A stretch of 64,000 nucleotides of DNA, taken from positions 124,001 through 188,000 of the forward strand of contig JAZDRN010000002.1 of assembly GCA_047501485.1 (NCBI GenBank), read 5' to 3'. Of this stretch, positions 8,649-17,395 are shown piece after piece. This stretch comes from Ancrocorticia sp047501485. GTDB lineage: Bacteria; Actinomycetota; Actinomycetes; Actinomycetales; Actinomycetaceae. Position 1 is the first letter of the stretch. The number at the start of each line of letters is the position of its first letter. The translations under genes were made by a program, and so were the position numbers. The notes beneath the pieces are model-generated. The model saw only the letters and a program-made list of their open reading frames with translations. It did no database searches and was not told the origin of the DNA.

Positions 8649-8847
8649 TGCGGCGGCGTCCGGCGGTGTCGGCGTCTTTTCTGAGGCCCGGCCGCACCCC
8701 AGTGCGCGACACTCCGCTTGGAGGAGATGAGAGTTCTCCTTGTTACCTGGGACGGGTTAGCAAGGTAACCTTTTCTATCTGTGGATGACGGCCCGGTTCG
8801 ACTAAACTGTATGAGGTGTGGTCGTCCTAAGCAGGGGGTTGGATGGT

Positions 8848-11010
8848 ATGGCGGTCTTCGCTCTAGAGAACGGACGGCTGGTTCCGGCGCATTCGGTCAA
8901 CGCAGTCAACTCTGGGGTAGCGGAGGAATCGCTGGCGGCCATTCGTGAGCGCGTTCTGGACTTGATCGACGCTTCTCTGTTCCCGGTGGCCTGGCAGAGC
9001 GAACCGGTCGCCGAGGGGCAGGACGGGCGGCGAGAATCGCTCATCTGCCTGGATGCAGCGGGCCAGACGGTCACCGTCGAAGTCTTGAGCCTCCTCGATC
9101 CGAACGAGCTTCTTGGCGCGCTTGCACGCGCGGGCCGACACGGCGAGATGAGCCGTTCCAGCCTCGCTCTCATCTACGGGCAGGGTGCACGCACCTTTCC
9201 GCGCGATTGGCGCACTTTTCTGGACGCCTGCCCGCCGGGGGCGGCTCCCGGCCCCCGTCTGTATCTGATCGTCCTGGAGATCGATCCAGGTGTGCGCTCC
9301 GCCGTCGACGCTCTGGTCGGGGCGGGTTTGGACGTCCGGCTTGCGACGTTGCACGACGGCGGCAGCCAGGTCTTCGTTTCGTTCGAGGAAGTGCGCACGC
9401 AGGGAAGCCGCCTGGGCTCGATCCTGGGTGCGGGCGTGAACTTCGATATGAGCGAGATCGCTGCGTCGATGCCCGGTGGCGAGGAACAGGATCCGGCGTC
9501 TGTCGGAGTCGACTATGACGTGGTACCCGTCGACGACTCGATCGTCGGCGAGGCATTCGCAGACACGTCGAAATCCAACCCTACCGCCGCAGCCATGGCA
9601 GAGACCGCGGAGACCCCCGCGGAGGCCTTCGATGTAGAGGAAACCGCCGAGGAACCGGTGGTGGATGAATCGGACGCGACCGTGCCGATGTCTCCCGAGG
9701 CAGGGCGGCAAGAGACCGGAGACGACGAGCCGGAATCCGCCGAGTCGGCAGCGGAAACGGACGACGAGCCGGTGGTGCAGACGGACGACGACGGCGATCT
9801 CGACGATCGAGCCCCGACGGACGAATCGGAGGATACGGTCGTGGCGGAGGAATCGCCCGAGGTCCTCGAGGATTCCGACGCTGACGACGCCTCGCTGAAC
9901 AACGATGGTGCACCGCCGAGCGATGAGGACACTGTCTCTGGCGAGGACCCTGTTTCCGATGAGGCCGCCGTCTCCGGCGAGCCCGTGACCTCATCGGCTT
10001 CCTCTGCTTCGTCGGCGCCTTCCGCCTCCGCCCCGTCCGGATCCTCTCCGGAGCAGGCGGCGCAATCCGCTGCCTCCATTCCATCGGCCCCGACTCCATC
10101 GGCCCCGACGCAGCCGTCGGCAGATGAGGAAGACGATGCAGATGAGGCAGACGATGCCGCGCAATCCCAGACCGCGCGCGGCTTCCGCCTCGCGGACGTT
10201 CCAGTTGTACCACCTGCGGACTCGGCAGATTCTGCTTTGACGGCGGACGAGGCTGCCCTGGATGAGGGGGACCTCGAGGGTCTCGCTGCTTCCGCCGCGC
10301 CTGCCACCTCGCCCCAGGCGCCCCTGCGCCGCCGCGCGGACGCCCGGCAAGAGGGCATGCGTACACGCACTTTGCGCGACATGTTGCTGGGATCCGATGA
10401 TCAGAAGCAGTCCGGGCAGCAGAAGGATCCAGCGCCCCGGGAGAAGGACGCCATGGAATCCGGCCCGGAACGGCCGGTGCGCCTGGATGCTCCGCACGCA
10501 CCGCGCCACAGTGCGCAGTCGGCGCCCACCAGTGGCGATGCGGGAAACCCGCTGGCCAAGATAGATGGTTACGAGGGTCCTTCTGCCTTTGCCCAGTCAG
10601 CCATGGAACGCGAGCAGTCCCGTCGCAGGGCAGAGCAGCTGCTCTGGGAGAGCTCCGCGCCGCGCAACGAGGAAGTCGGCAGACGTGCCCGGCTGATCTC
10701 CGAGTCCAATGCGGCCACATTCTCCTCTGAGGCCGTGGCCGAGGCTGCCGAAGAGGACATGGCCTCGCCTGCGGGGAGGCTTATCGCCATCGCCCAGCGC
10801 TACGGAGCCCCTTTCACGGTCGTGTGGCGGCAACGGCGTCGAAACATCAATGTCAAAGCGAGAGTCACCCCTTGGGGGACGATCGTGCTCAGCGACGGGC
10901 GCGTCTTCACGGATCCTACGGTTGCCGCCCGTAAGGCATCCGGCATGGAGTCGGTGGACGGATGGCGCGTCTGGCGCATTCCGGGCGGGAAAAGGCTGGG
11001 GGATCTCTAG
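8848..11010 (+). CDS. RAMA-domain protein with long acidic disordered linker
   Basis: About 720 aa. The N-terminal ~200 residues form a globular domain I cannot assign (it includes LYLIVLEIDPGVRSA and a QVFVSF strand). Residues ~225-590 are low-complexity, Glu/Asp/Ser/Ala/Pro-rich and presumably disordered. The C-terminal ~75 residues look like a RAMA domain (GTIVLSDGRVF, then AARKASG and DGWRVWRI), a module linked to DNA-modification and restriction proteins. No nuclease or methylase motif is visible. I chose ATG 8848 because GCAGGGGG lies 9 nt before it; GTG 8818 is an in-frame alternative close to the -10-like TAAACT at 8803-8808. No signal peptide or membrane segment. A nucleic-acid-binding role is plausible but unproven. 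Confidence 0.75.
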   Translation: MAVFALENGRLVPAHSVNAVNSGVAEESLAAIRERVLDLIDASLFPVAWQSEPVAEGQDGRRESLICLDAAGQTVTVEVLSLLDPNELLGALARAGRHGEMSRSSLALIYGQGARTFPRDWRTFLDACPPGAAPGPRLYLIVLEIDPGVRSAVDALVGAGLDVRLATLHDGGSQVFVSFEEVRTQGSRLGSILGAGVNFDMSEIAASMPGGEEQDPASVGVDYDVVPVDDSIVGEAFADTSKSNPTAAAMAETAETPAEAFDVEETAEEPVVDESDATVPMSPEAGRQETGDDEPESAESAAETDDEPVVQTDDDGDLDDRAPTDESEDTVVAEESPEVLEDSDADDASLNNDGAPPSDEDTVSGEDPVSDEAAVSGEPVTSSASSASSAPSASAPSGSSPEQAAQSAASIPSAPTPSAPTQPSADEEDDADEADDAAQSQTARGFRLADVPVVPPADSADSALTADEAALDEGDLEGLAASAAPATSPQAPLRRRADARQEGMRTRTLRDMLLGSDDQKQSGQQKDPAPREKDAMESGPERPVRLDAPHAPRHSAQSAPTSGDAGNPLAKIDGYEGPSAFAQSAMEREQSRRRAEQLLWESSAPRNEEVGRRARLISESNAATFSSEAVAEAAEEDMASPAGRLIAIAQRYGAPFTVVWRQRRRNINVKARVTPWGTIVLSDGRVFTDPTVAARKASGMESVDGWRVWRIPGGKRLGDL

Positions 11011-11141
11011 GTCCTCGCAGCCCGCGGATTGCCGGGTGCAGCCCGCGGGTCCCCGGGTTCAGTCCCTCTAGGTCCGCTGCTCAGTGCCGTTGTGCTAGGC
11101 CGCCTCTCGATACCACCGTGGCCGAGAGTCCGGATCGCCCG

Positions 11142-12194
11142 CTAACCCTGTGTTTCTACCCGCAGCGCGTAGGCGGCGATGAAGTCCTCGATCTCCTCGA
11201 AGGCCTTATCGCGTACCTCGCGCCGCGACAGGATGACGTCGTGGATCGCCTTGTCCAACTTGATGAGGGTGACGTGGCTGCCCAGCTCGGGTACGCGCTT
11301 CCAGATCTGGGCTACGTCCAGCACGCCGTCGGTCTCCCGATAGTCCTCGCTCCACTCCGCCGCGAAGTTCGAACGGTTCGAGGTCAGGACCAAGACCGGG
11401 CAGACGATGTCGAGCCCCTCGGCGACGCGCGCATGCCCGCTCAGGATGGCGGAGAGCCACGCCGCTCGCACAGGCCAGGAGGGGCTGACGCGCAGACGCG
11501 GGTCCGGTTCCCATCCCGTCGTCCAGAAGGGATCGTCGGTGCCGTCGGGGATGCCTGGAATGGCATCTGTGCCCGGGGCGAGCCCCGCGGTCAGGACGCG
11601 CTGGTAGTATCCGGCGTCGGTCACCGGAATGACGGATTTCGGTGAGGTGCGTGCCAGGACGTCGATGATCGGCGTTCCCAGTTGCCGCAGCATCGTCGAG
11701 GCCTGGAACTCCAGCCACGGGGTGTTGAGAATGAGACCGGCGAGGGCACCCGGATGGCGGTGAGCCCACAGCGAGGCGATGAGCCCACCCGTCGAGTGCC
11801 CATACAGCAGGGCGGGTATCGCGTAACCGTGCTCGGCGAAGATCACGTCGAAACAGGCGTGGAGTTCGTCGTCGTAATCCCGCAGGTCGCGGATGAACCC
11901 GAACGTCTGCCACTCACGCAGGCTACGCCCGTATTTGCGCAGATCGACGGCATAGAAGACGCCGCCGGCCAGGGCGATGCGGTGGGCGAGCTCGCGTTGG
12001 TAGAAGTAGTCATTCCATCCGTGCAGCGCGAGGAAGACGAAGGTCGGATCGCCGGGAGGGGGCGGGCCGGCAGGATCGAGTTCGGGCACATATTTCACAA
12101 GGGTGGTGACGACGTCGCCTTCTTCATCAGGGTCGAGGGGAATGGTCATCTGCAGGTACCCCGGACCCAGCAGATCGTCCTCCCAGGTGTTCAT
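11142..12194 (-). CDS. Alpha/beta hydrolase (serine aminopeptidase / lysophospholipase-like)
   Basis: 350 aa. Shows the alpha/beta-hydrolase order: LALHGWNDYF oxyanion-loop strand, the YAVDLRKYGRS segment, and the nucleophile elbow GHSTGG (Ser about residue 139), followed by a cap and a C-terminal region with candidate Asp and His. It most resembles the monoglyceride lipase/lysophospholipase type of serine hydrolase. Its ATG overlaps the metX stop (ATGA at 12191-12194), so it is translationally coupled as the last gene of the metY-metX operon. A role in methionine metabolism is not established. The substrate is unknown. Confidence 0.85.
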   Translation of the reverse strand: MNTWEDDLLGPGYLQMTIPLDPDEEGDVVTTLVKYVPELDPAGPPPPGDPTFVFLALHGWNDYFYQRELAHRIALAGGVFYAVDLRKYGRSLREWQTFGFIRDLRDYDDELHACFDVIFAEHGYAIPALLYGHSTGGLIASLWAHRHPGALAGLILNTPWLEFQASTMLRQLGTPIIDVLARTSPKSVIPVTDAGYYQRVLTAGLAPGTDAIPGIPDGTDDPFWTTGWEPDPRLRVSPSWPVRAAWLSAILSGHARVAEGLDIVCPVLVLTSNRSNFAAEWSEDYRETDGVLDVAQIWKRVPELGSHVTLIKLDKAIHDVILSRREVRDKAFEEIEDFIAAYALRVETQG

Positions 12195-13468
12195 ACCCCT
12201 ATTGTGTCACCCTGGGAAGGCGAGTGGACATCCCGATTGGACACGACGAGCGTGGCAAGGAAGTCCGTGAGGATTCGGGTCACCTGGTCGTTCTCCACCA
12301 GGAAGCCGTCGTGCCCGTGACGCGAGGTGACGGTGACAACCGGACCGGATCCCGGCAGCTTGTCCGCAAGTGCGGCCATGTCCTGCGGATAGAACAGCCG
12401 GTCGCTGTCGACGGCGACGACGAGCGCGGGCATCGTCAGATTCGCGAGCACCGCGTCTGTTCCCCCGCGTCCTCGCCCGATGTCGTGGGTCATGAACGCC
12501 TGCGTGATGAGCAGGTAGGAGTTCGCGTCGAAGCGCATCGCCAGCTTGTAGGCGTGGTAATCGAGATAGCTCGCAACCGCGTAGCGCCCGTTGTGGAGGG
12601 GATCCTCGCCATCCTGGGGGTTGCGGCCGAAACGCGCGTCCATCTCGGGGGCGCAGCGGTAGGTCAGGTGCGCGATCTGGCGCGCGAGTCCCATGCCATC
12701 GGAGGGTCCCTCACCATCGGGGGCGTCGTAGTAGTGGCCTGCCCGCCACTTCGGATCCTGGGTGATGGCGAGCTTCTGGAAATGGGCGTAGGCGATCTGT
12801 TCCGCCGTCGAGGCCGGGCCGGAGACGAGGACGGCGATGGCTCCGGTTCGTTCGGGGAACGAGGCTGCCCATTCCATGACCAGGTTGCCGCCGAAGGATG
12901 CGCCGGCAATGAGCGCCCATCGCTGCACGCCCAGAAGCGTGGCGAGCTTGGCCTCCACGGCAACCATGTCCCGCATGGTTATCTCGGGGAAGCGCGGTCC
13001 CCACGGCCGCCCGTCCGGGGCGGTGGAAGAGGGGCCCGTGGTGCCCTGGCACCCGCCAAGGACGTTGGGACACACCACGAAGTAGTGGTTGGTGTCCAAC
13101 GCCTTGCCGGGCCCCACGATGTCCTTCCACCAGCCGCTGTTGCCCGACTTGCTCGTGGCGTGGGTGTCTCCCGTCAGGGCGTGGCAGAGCAGGATCGCAT
13201 TGGAGCGGTCGGAGTTCAGAGAGCCCCATGTCTCGTAGGCCATTCGCACGTTCGGCAGGCGCCCGCCGAGTTCCAGCTCCTGGGGGCCGAGATCGGCGAA
13301 CTGGCGTTCTCCTGGGTCGTCTCCTTCCATCCACGCACCCGAGACGGGGATGGACAGTCGGGGACGAGGCGCATAGCCGGTGTCGAAGTCGCCGATAGGC
13401 TCGGCATCCGTGACCGGGTCGAGCGGCGCGTGGCCTACGAGGAAACGGGGGCTCTCTGGACGGCTCAT
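12191..13468 (-). CDS. metX: Homoserine O-acetyltransferase
   Basis: 425 aa alpha/beta-hydrolase-fold acyltransferase making O-acetyl-L-homoserine from homoserine and acetyl-CoA, the substrate of MetY. Diagnostic segments are ILLCHALTGD, NVLGGCQGTTGPSS, the nucleophile elbow GASFGG, and the C-terminal Asp in VAVDSDRLF and His in SRHGHDGF. The N-terminus is about 45 residues longer than in many homologues. It starts 4 bp after the metY stop and its own stop overlaps the hydrolase start, so the three genes form one leftward operon. The family cannot be fully separated from succinyltransferases by eye, but pairing with MetY favours acetyl. Confidence 0.95.
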   Translation of the reverse strand: MSRPESPRFLVGHAPLDPVTDAEPIGDFDTGYAPRPRLSIPVSGAWMEGDDPGERQFADLGPQELELGGRLPNVRMAYETWGSLNSDRSNAILLCHALTGDTHATSKSGNSGWWKDIVGPGKALDTNHYFVVCPNVLGGCQGTTGPSSTAPDGRPWGPRFPEITMRDMVAVEAKLATLLGVQRWALIAGASFGGNLVMEWAASFPERTGAIAVLVSGPASTAEQIAYAHFQKLAITQDPKWRAGHYYDAPDGEGPSDGMGLARQIAHLTYRCAPEMDARFGRNPQDGEDPLHNGRYAVASYLDYHAYKLAMRFDANSYLLITQAFMTHDIGRGRGGTDAVLANLTMPALVVAVDSDRLFYPQDMAALADKLPGSGPVVTVTSRHGHDGFLVENDQVTRILTDFLATLVVSNRDVHSPSQGDTIGV

Positions 13469-13472
13469 CGTC

Positions 13473-14771
13473 TTACGCTGTCACCGCCGCAGCTGCGAAC
13501 AGACCGCGTTCCAGATCGGCGAGGATATCGGAGATTCCCTCCAGCCCGATAGAGAGGCGGATGGTGCCCGCCGAGACTCCCGCGGCCAGGAGTTCGTCGT
13601 CGCCCATCTGCGAATGCGTGGTGGAGGCGGGGTGAATGACGAGCGAGCGGACGTCGCCGATGTTGGCGAGGTTGGAGAAGAGCTCCAGCGCGTCCACGAA
13701 TGCTATACCGGCATCGCGGCCGCCCTTGAGCTCGAACGTGAAGACGGAGCCGGCGCCCTTCGGTGCGTATTTCTGGGCAAGCTCGTAGTAGGGGGAGGTG
13801 ACCAGGCCCGAGTACTGCACGAAGTCGACTTCCTCGCGCTTGTCGAGGAACTCGGCGACCTTCTTCGTGTTCTCGAGGTGGCGCTCCATGCGCAGGGACA
13901 GCGTCTCCAGGCCCTGGGCGATCAGGAAGGCGTTGAACGGCGAGATCGCGGCCCCCGTATCGCGCAGCAGGGTGGCACGGATGCGGGTGACGAAGCCGCC
14001 CGGCCCGAGATCGGAGAAGGTAATGCCGTTATAGGTCTCGTCGGGGGAGGAGAGCAGTGGGAACTTCCCGTTCGCCCAGTTGAAGTCCCCCTTTTCGACG
14101 ACGAGGCCGCCGAGCGCGGTTCCGTGCCCCCCGAGGAACTTGGTGGCGGATTCGACGATGATGTCGGCGCCGTGCTCGAAGGGGCGCACGTTGTAGGGCG
14201 TTCCTACGGTGTTGTCCACGACGAGCGGGATGTCGTATTCGTGTGCGAGCGTTGCGAGCGCCTCGATGTCGAGGATATCCCCCTTGGGATTGGGAATCGT
14301 CTCGCCGAAGAGCGCCTTGGTCTTGTCCGTGATCTGCTCACGCCAGCTCTCAGGATCGTCAGGGTTCTCGACCCAGCGCACGGTGATGCCCAGCTGCTTG
14401 AGTGTGACCTTGAACAGGTTGTAGGTGCCGCCGTAGAGGGAGGGTGAGGAGACGATCTCGTCGCCGGCCTGGGCGAGATTGAGAATCGTGTAGAACTCTG
14501 CGGCCTGTCCGGAGGCGAGTGCCAGTGCTGCCGCACCGCCCTCCAGGGCTGCGACGCGCTCTTCGACGACTCCGATGGTGGGGTTGTTGAGACGGGTGTA
14601 GATGGGGCCGGGATCGGTCAGCGCGAAGCGCCCGGCTGCCTGCTCGGCATCCTTGAAGACGTACGAGGTGGTCTGATAGATCGGCAGGGCACGGGCTCCG
14701 AAATCGGAATCGGGCTGTTGGCCGGCGTGGATCTGGATGGTGTCGAAAGACCAGTCATCGGTGTTTGGCAT
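13473..14771 (-). CDS. metY: O-acetylhomoserine sulfhydrylase
   Basis: 432 aa PLP enzyme of the Cys/Met metabolism family. It replaces the acetyl group of O-acetylhomoserine with sulfide to form homocysteine. The PLP-lysine motif VESATKFLGGHGTALGG is intact; PNPKGDILDIEALA and VHPASTTHSQ are typical of the OAH-sulfhydrylase branch rather than cystathionine gamma-synthase, and the ~430-aa length also fits. Start ATG 14771 has a GGGAGAG site that can pair with an upstream GCTCCCC arm, so translation may be modulated. First gene of metY-metX-hydrolase, preceded by a 150-nt structured leader with a Met-rich mini-ORF. Confidence 0.96.
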   Translation of the reverse strand: MPNTDDWSFDTIQIHAGQQPDSDFGARALPIYQTTSYVFKDAEQAAGRFALTDPGPIYTRLNNPTIGVVEERVAALEGGAAALALASGQAAEFYTILNLAQAGDEIVSSPSLYGGTYNLFKVTLKQLGITVRWVENPDDPESWREQITDKTKALFGETIPNPKGDILDIEALATLAHEYDIPLVVDNTVGTPYNVRPFEHGADIIVESATKFLGGHGTALGGLVVEKGDFNWANGKFPLLSSPDETYNGITFSDLGPGGFVTRIRATLLRDTGAAISPFNAFLIAQGLETLSLRMERHLENTKKVAEFLDKREEVDFVQYSGLVTSPYYELAQKYAPKGAGSVFTFELKGGRDAGIAFVDALELFSNLANIGDVRSLVIHPASTTHSQMGDDELLAAGVSAGTIRLSIGLEGISDILADLERGLFAAAAVTA

Positions 14772-14901
14772 TTTGCTCTCCCTGAGTACGGGGAGCGGGC
14801 GGCGGACACGCCGATCTCTTCATAGCGTCCCTACCAGCCCGCACATTTCTATGTTCGGATGGGCTGGAAGCGCACGGTTCCGTCCTTGGGGCGGGGTGCG
14901 C
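14772..14901 (-). promoter_or_regulatory. Structured 5' leader of the metY operon with serial hairpins
   Basis: Reading leftward from the mini-ORF stop, three or four stems follow: GCGCAC/GTGCGC (14870-14901), CCAGCCC/GGGCTGG (14834-14867), an imperfect GGACGC/GCGTGTCC stem (14804-14830), and GCTCCCC with GGGAGAGC (14775-14796), the last holding the metY ribosome site in its 3' arm. This layout resembles an attenuator or translational control leader. It does not match the SAM-I, SAM-II or SAM-IV consensus as I remember them. Confidence 0.5.
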
Positions 14902-14925
14902 TCAGTTGGGCATTCGCATGAACAT
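14902..14925 (-). CDS. Putative Met-rich leader peptide (MFMRMPN)
   Basis: Seven codons, three of them ATG, ending in TGA directly against the first leader hairpin. The ATG sits exactly 7 nt after a -10 element (TATGCT), the arrangement expected for a leaderless actinobacterial transcript. It fits a methionine-sensing attenuation peptide, but it is so short that chance cannot be excluded. Confidence 0.4.
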   Translation of the reverse strand: MFMRMPN

Positions 14926-14932
14926 GACTCAG

Positions 14933-14963
14933 AGCATAGGCGATTCGACCGCCGCACCGTCAA
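14933..14963 (-). promoter_or_regulatory. Promoter of the metY operon
   Basis: On the minus strand TTGACG (14958-14963) and TATGCT (14933-14938) are separated by 19 bp, a near-consensus housekeeping sigma promoter. Predicted transcription start is at or next to the mini-ORF ATG at 14925. The remaining bases to the rightward hydrolase gene (14964-15204) are AT-richer and hold no gene I can support. Confidence 0.6.
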
Positions 14964-15204
14964 GTTGCGGGCGGCCACATCTCAGGACTTGAGACCTAGA
15001 GAAAGTGGAAAATGACCATATTTGTGACTCTAGAGAACGATGTTAAAGGTGAGAGAAGTGGTAATGATGTGAACGCTGTTTCTATTTTGGTCAGAATGTT
15101 ATAGATTCGTAGCCGTGTAGAGATGTCTTGTTATGCATCTGTGAGGTCCATCGATGGGTCTGAGCGGGGCGATGACATCGGGTATTCGAACAGACGGAGT
15201 ATTC

Positions 15205-16701
15205 GTGGAGAAGTTTAGATCTCGGCGATCACTGGCCCTTTCGGCAGCCATTGCTATTGTGGCGGGCGTGATCGTGGCCCCGGCCACAGCCGACGACGAT
15301 GAGAAGCTCTCTCAGGCGAAGGCCGCTGAGCAGTCCACCGAGACCTCCTTGGCGAGTGTCGACGTGCGTCTCGCCCAGCTGGCAACCGAGCGCGATGAGC
15401 TCGGCCTGAAGGCTGCCCAAGCTGACGCCGAGAGCATCGAGGCAGAGCGTCAGCTCACCGATGCCATCGGTGACGCCGCTTCCGCACACGCGGCTGCCGA
15501 TGCGGCCGCAGAGAAGGCGGATGAGGCGAAGGCCGAGTTGGGTCGTATCTCCACTGCGCTCTACCGCGACGGCGCCAGTTCGATCACGGGCGCCAACTAT
15601 ATCTTCGGGGCCTCATCCCTCTCGGAGGCAAGTTCCAAGGCTCGCGCCTATGACATGGTCGGTCAGGACGCGGACCAGCAGGTGCAGGAATTCGTTGCGC
15701 TGCAGGATGTCGCCGACACGATGAAGAGCGAAGCGGACCGCAAGACCGAGGCCCAGAACGAGGCTGCGGAGAAGGCTCAGGCCGCCGCTGATGCCGCGGA
15801 AGCCCAGCACGCCGATTCCGAGGCTCGCCTCGCGGAGATCAGTTCAGAGCGCGACGGTTTGATCGACCAGCTCGCCGTGCAAAAGGGTACGACGGCGCAG
15901 ATCGAGCGCGAGATCCAGGACGAAAAGGAAGCCGAAGCCAAGAAGAAGGCGGAGGAAGAGCAGAAGCGCGTCGTCGAAGAGGCTCAGGAGGCCGCTGTTC
16001 GCGCACCGGCTCAGCCTGCGACGCAGCCGAGCACTTACGATGATGGCGGCGCCAGTGCGAGCGATAGCGGTAACGCCGATGACGGTGGAAATTCCGGCAA
16101 CAGTGGTGACTCCGGTGCCAGTGGCAATGGCAACGGCAACGGTAATGGCAACGGCTCGACCACCTCGCCGGCTCCGGCTCCCCAGCCCACGACTCCGGCA
16201 CCTAAGCCCACGACTCCGGCTCCCCAGCCGACAACGCCGGCGCCCAAGCCCACGACCCCTGCTCCCCAGCCGACGACCCCCGCTCCGCAGCCCACGACTC
16301 CGGCACCTAAGCCGACAACGCCGAAGCCCACAACGCCGAAGCCCAATCCCGCTCCCTCAGGCAACGGACAGGCCGTCTTGAACTTCGCGATGTCCTACAC
16401 CGGCATCCCCTACGTCTGGGGTGGTACGACCCCGTCGGGTTGGGACTGCATCGGTTTCGTGCGCTATGTGTACCGCAACTTCGGTGTGAACATCGGTGGT
16501 TACACCACCTCCGTGCTGTCTGTGGGACGGCAGGTTCCCTACTCGCAGGCTCGCGCCGGTGACATCCTTTACTGGCCCGGCCATGTGGCCATCAGCCTCG
16601 GCAACGGCCAGAACGTGGGTGCCTGGAACGAGAACTGGGGAACTCGCGTAGGCGAGGACCGCTGGATCGGAACCCCGACTGTGATCCGGGTGTTCGAATA
16701 A
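15205..16701 (+). CDS. Secreted NlpC/P60 peptidoglycan endopeptidase with coiled coil and Pro/Thr linker
   Basis: Cell-wall hydrolase of the RipA/PcsB-like layout. With GTG 15205 (GGAG 5 nt before) the protein starts as a compact signal peptide: MEKFRSRRSLAL, then a hydrophobic stretch ending at APATA. ATG 15154 with a GAGG site is an in-frame alternative that adds 17 residues. The mature part has a long Ala/Glu/Lys coiled coil (to about residue 270), a Gly/Asn/Ser-rich stretch, a PTTPAP(K/Q) repeat linker encoded by 16180-16350, and a C-terminal NlpC/P60 domain. There the catalytic Cys lies in WDCIGF (usually DCSGF) and the His in GHVAISLG. It should cleave peptide stems during division or growth. 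It has its own terminator at 16726-16753. Confidence 0.92.
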   Translation: MEKFRSRRSLALSAAIAIVAGVIVAPATADDDEKLSQAKAAEQSTETSLASVDVRLAQLATERDELGLKAAQADAESIEAERQLTDAIGDAASAHAAADAAAEKADEAKAELGRISTALYRDGASSITGANYIFGASSLSEASSKARAYDMVGQDADQQVQEFVALQDVADTMKSEADRKTEAQNEAAEKAQAAADAAEAQHADSEARLAEISSERDGLIDQLAVQKGTTAQIEREIQDEKEAEAKKKAEEEQKRVVEEAQEAAVRAPAQPATQPSTYDDGGASASDSGNADDGGNSGNSGDSGASGNGNGNGNGNGSTTSPAPAPQPTTPAPKPTTPAPQPTTPAPKPTTPAPQPTTPAPQPTTPAPKPTTPKPTTPKPNPAPSGNGQAVLNFAMSYTGIPYVWGGTTPSGWDCIGFVRYVYRNFGVNIGGYTTSVLSVGRQVPYSQARAGDILYWPGHVAISLGNGQNVGAWNENWGTRVGEDRWIGTPTVIRVFE

Positions 16702-16725
16702 TCTGAAAGACGCGTGAGCGTGCGG

Positions 16726-16753
16726 GAAGGGGCCGGTTTCGACCGGCCCCTTC
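16726..16753 (+). terminator. Terminator after the NlpC/P60 gene
   Basis: A 12-bp perfect stem GAAGGGGCCGGT/ACCGGCCCCTTC with a TTCG loop lies 25 bp after the stop and is followed by a short T-rich tract. Confidence 0.85.
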
Positions 16754-16840
16754 TTCGCGCCGTGGGGAGGCGCCTTCTTTGGTGATGTCTTCCTGGATGG
16801 CATTTTGATACGCTTTATTGGAGTATCGTATTATTGACGC

Positions 16841-17395
16841 ATGACACGGGATGACGAAGAACGTACTGTCGAAGGCCTGAAGCAGGCCTTGGAGGCGTTG
16901 GCGGAGCGGGTGGAAAGGCTGGAACATAGGCTCGAAGAGCCTTCGCGTCCAGACACGTCAGCGGTATGGGAAGATGAGGAACAGTTCTGGGCACTGACTG
17001 GCTTGCGGGCGCGTCTCGCGGATCATCCTGCCACGGAAGATGGGGCGGTCATGATCGTCGGAGCACTCACATTGCCTGACGGCTCTCCGGTCGCGTGGCA
17101 GCAGAGTGCCGGTAGTGAAGGGACTCTTGAGACCGATTGGTCGGATCACGCGGCGACTTTCTCCGCCCTCGGGCACCCGGTGCGCCTAGAACTGCTCCGT
17201 CACATCGTATGCGGCGTGCATGCCACCGCCGAACTTGCGGAGATCACATCGCTCGGCACGACGGGTCAGTTGCATCACCATTTGCGGCAGCTCGTGGCAG
17301 CGGGCTGGGTGCGGCAGTCTGGCCGTGGGAGCTACGAGGTACCCGCAGCCCGCATCGTACCTCTACTCGCGTGTCTGGCCGGTGCGCAGCGATGA
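16841..17395 (+). CDS. ArsR-type winged-helix regulator
   Basis: 184 aa. The N-terminal ~40 residues are a charged coiled-coil-like segment (LKQALEALAERVERLEHRLE). The C-terminal half is an ArsR-type winged helix: FSALGHPVRLELLRHI, then TTGQLHHHLRQLVAAGWV as the recognition region. No obvious metal-binding Cys pair is present. Its stop overlaps the ATG of the M23 peptidase gene (ATGA at 17392-17395), so the two are co-translated. GATAC and GTATC half-sites around 16808-16828, just upstream, could be its own operator. It probably regulates this pair in response to a cell-envelope signal, which is inference. Confidence 0.85.
   Translation: MTRDDEERTVEGLKQALEALAERVERLEHRLEEPSRPDTSAVWEDEEQFWALTGLRARLADHPATEDGAVMIVGALTLPDGSPVAWQQSAGSEGTLETDWSDHAATFSALGHPVRLELLRHIVCGVHATAELAEITSLGTTGQLHHHLRQLVAAGWVRQSGRGSYEVPAARIVPLLACLAGAQR

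Noticed and set aside
11040..11080. tRNA-like T-arm sequence (GGGTTCAGTCCC)
   Set aside because: No acceptor stem, anticodon arm or CCA-type end fits around it.
14772..14930. SAM riboswitch upstream of metY
   Set aside because: The leader is structured, but conserved SAM-I, SAM-II or SAM-IV sequence elements were not recognised; kept as an attenuator candidate instead. An Rfam cmscan would decide.
16035..16364. Gly/Val-repeat minus-strand ORF
   Set aside because: It is the antisense of the PTTPAP repeat linker, not an independent repeat protein.
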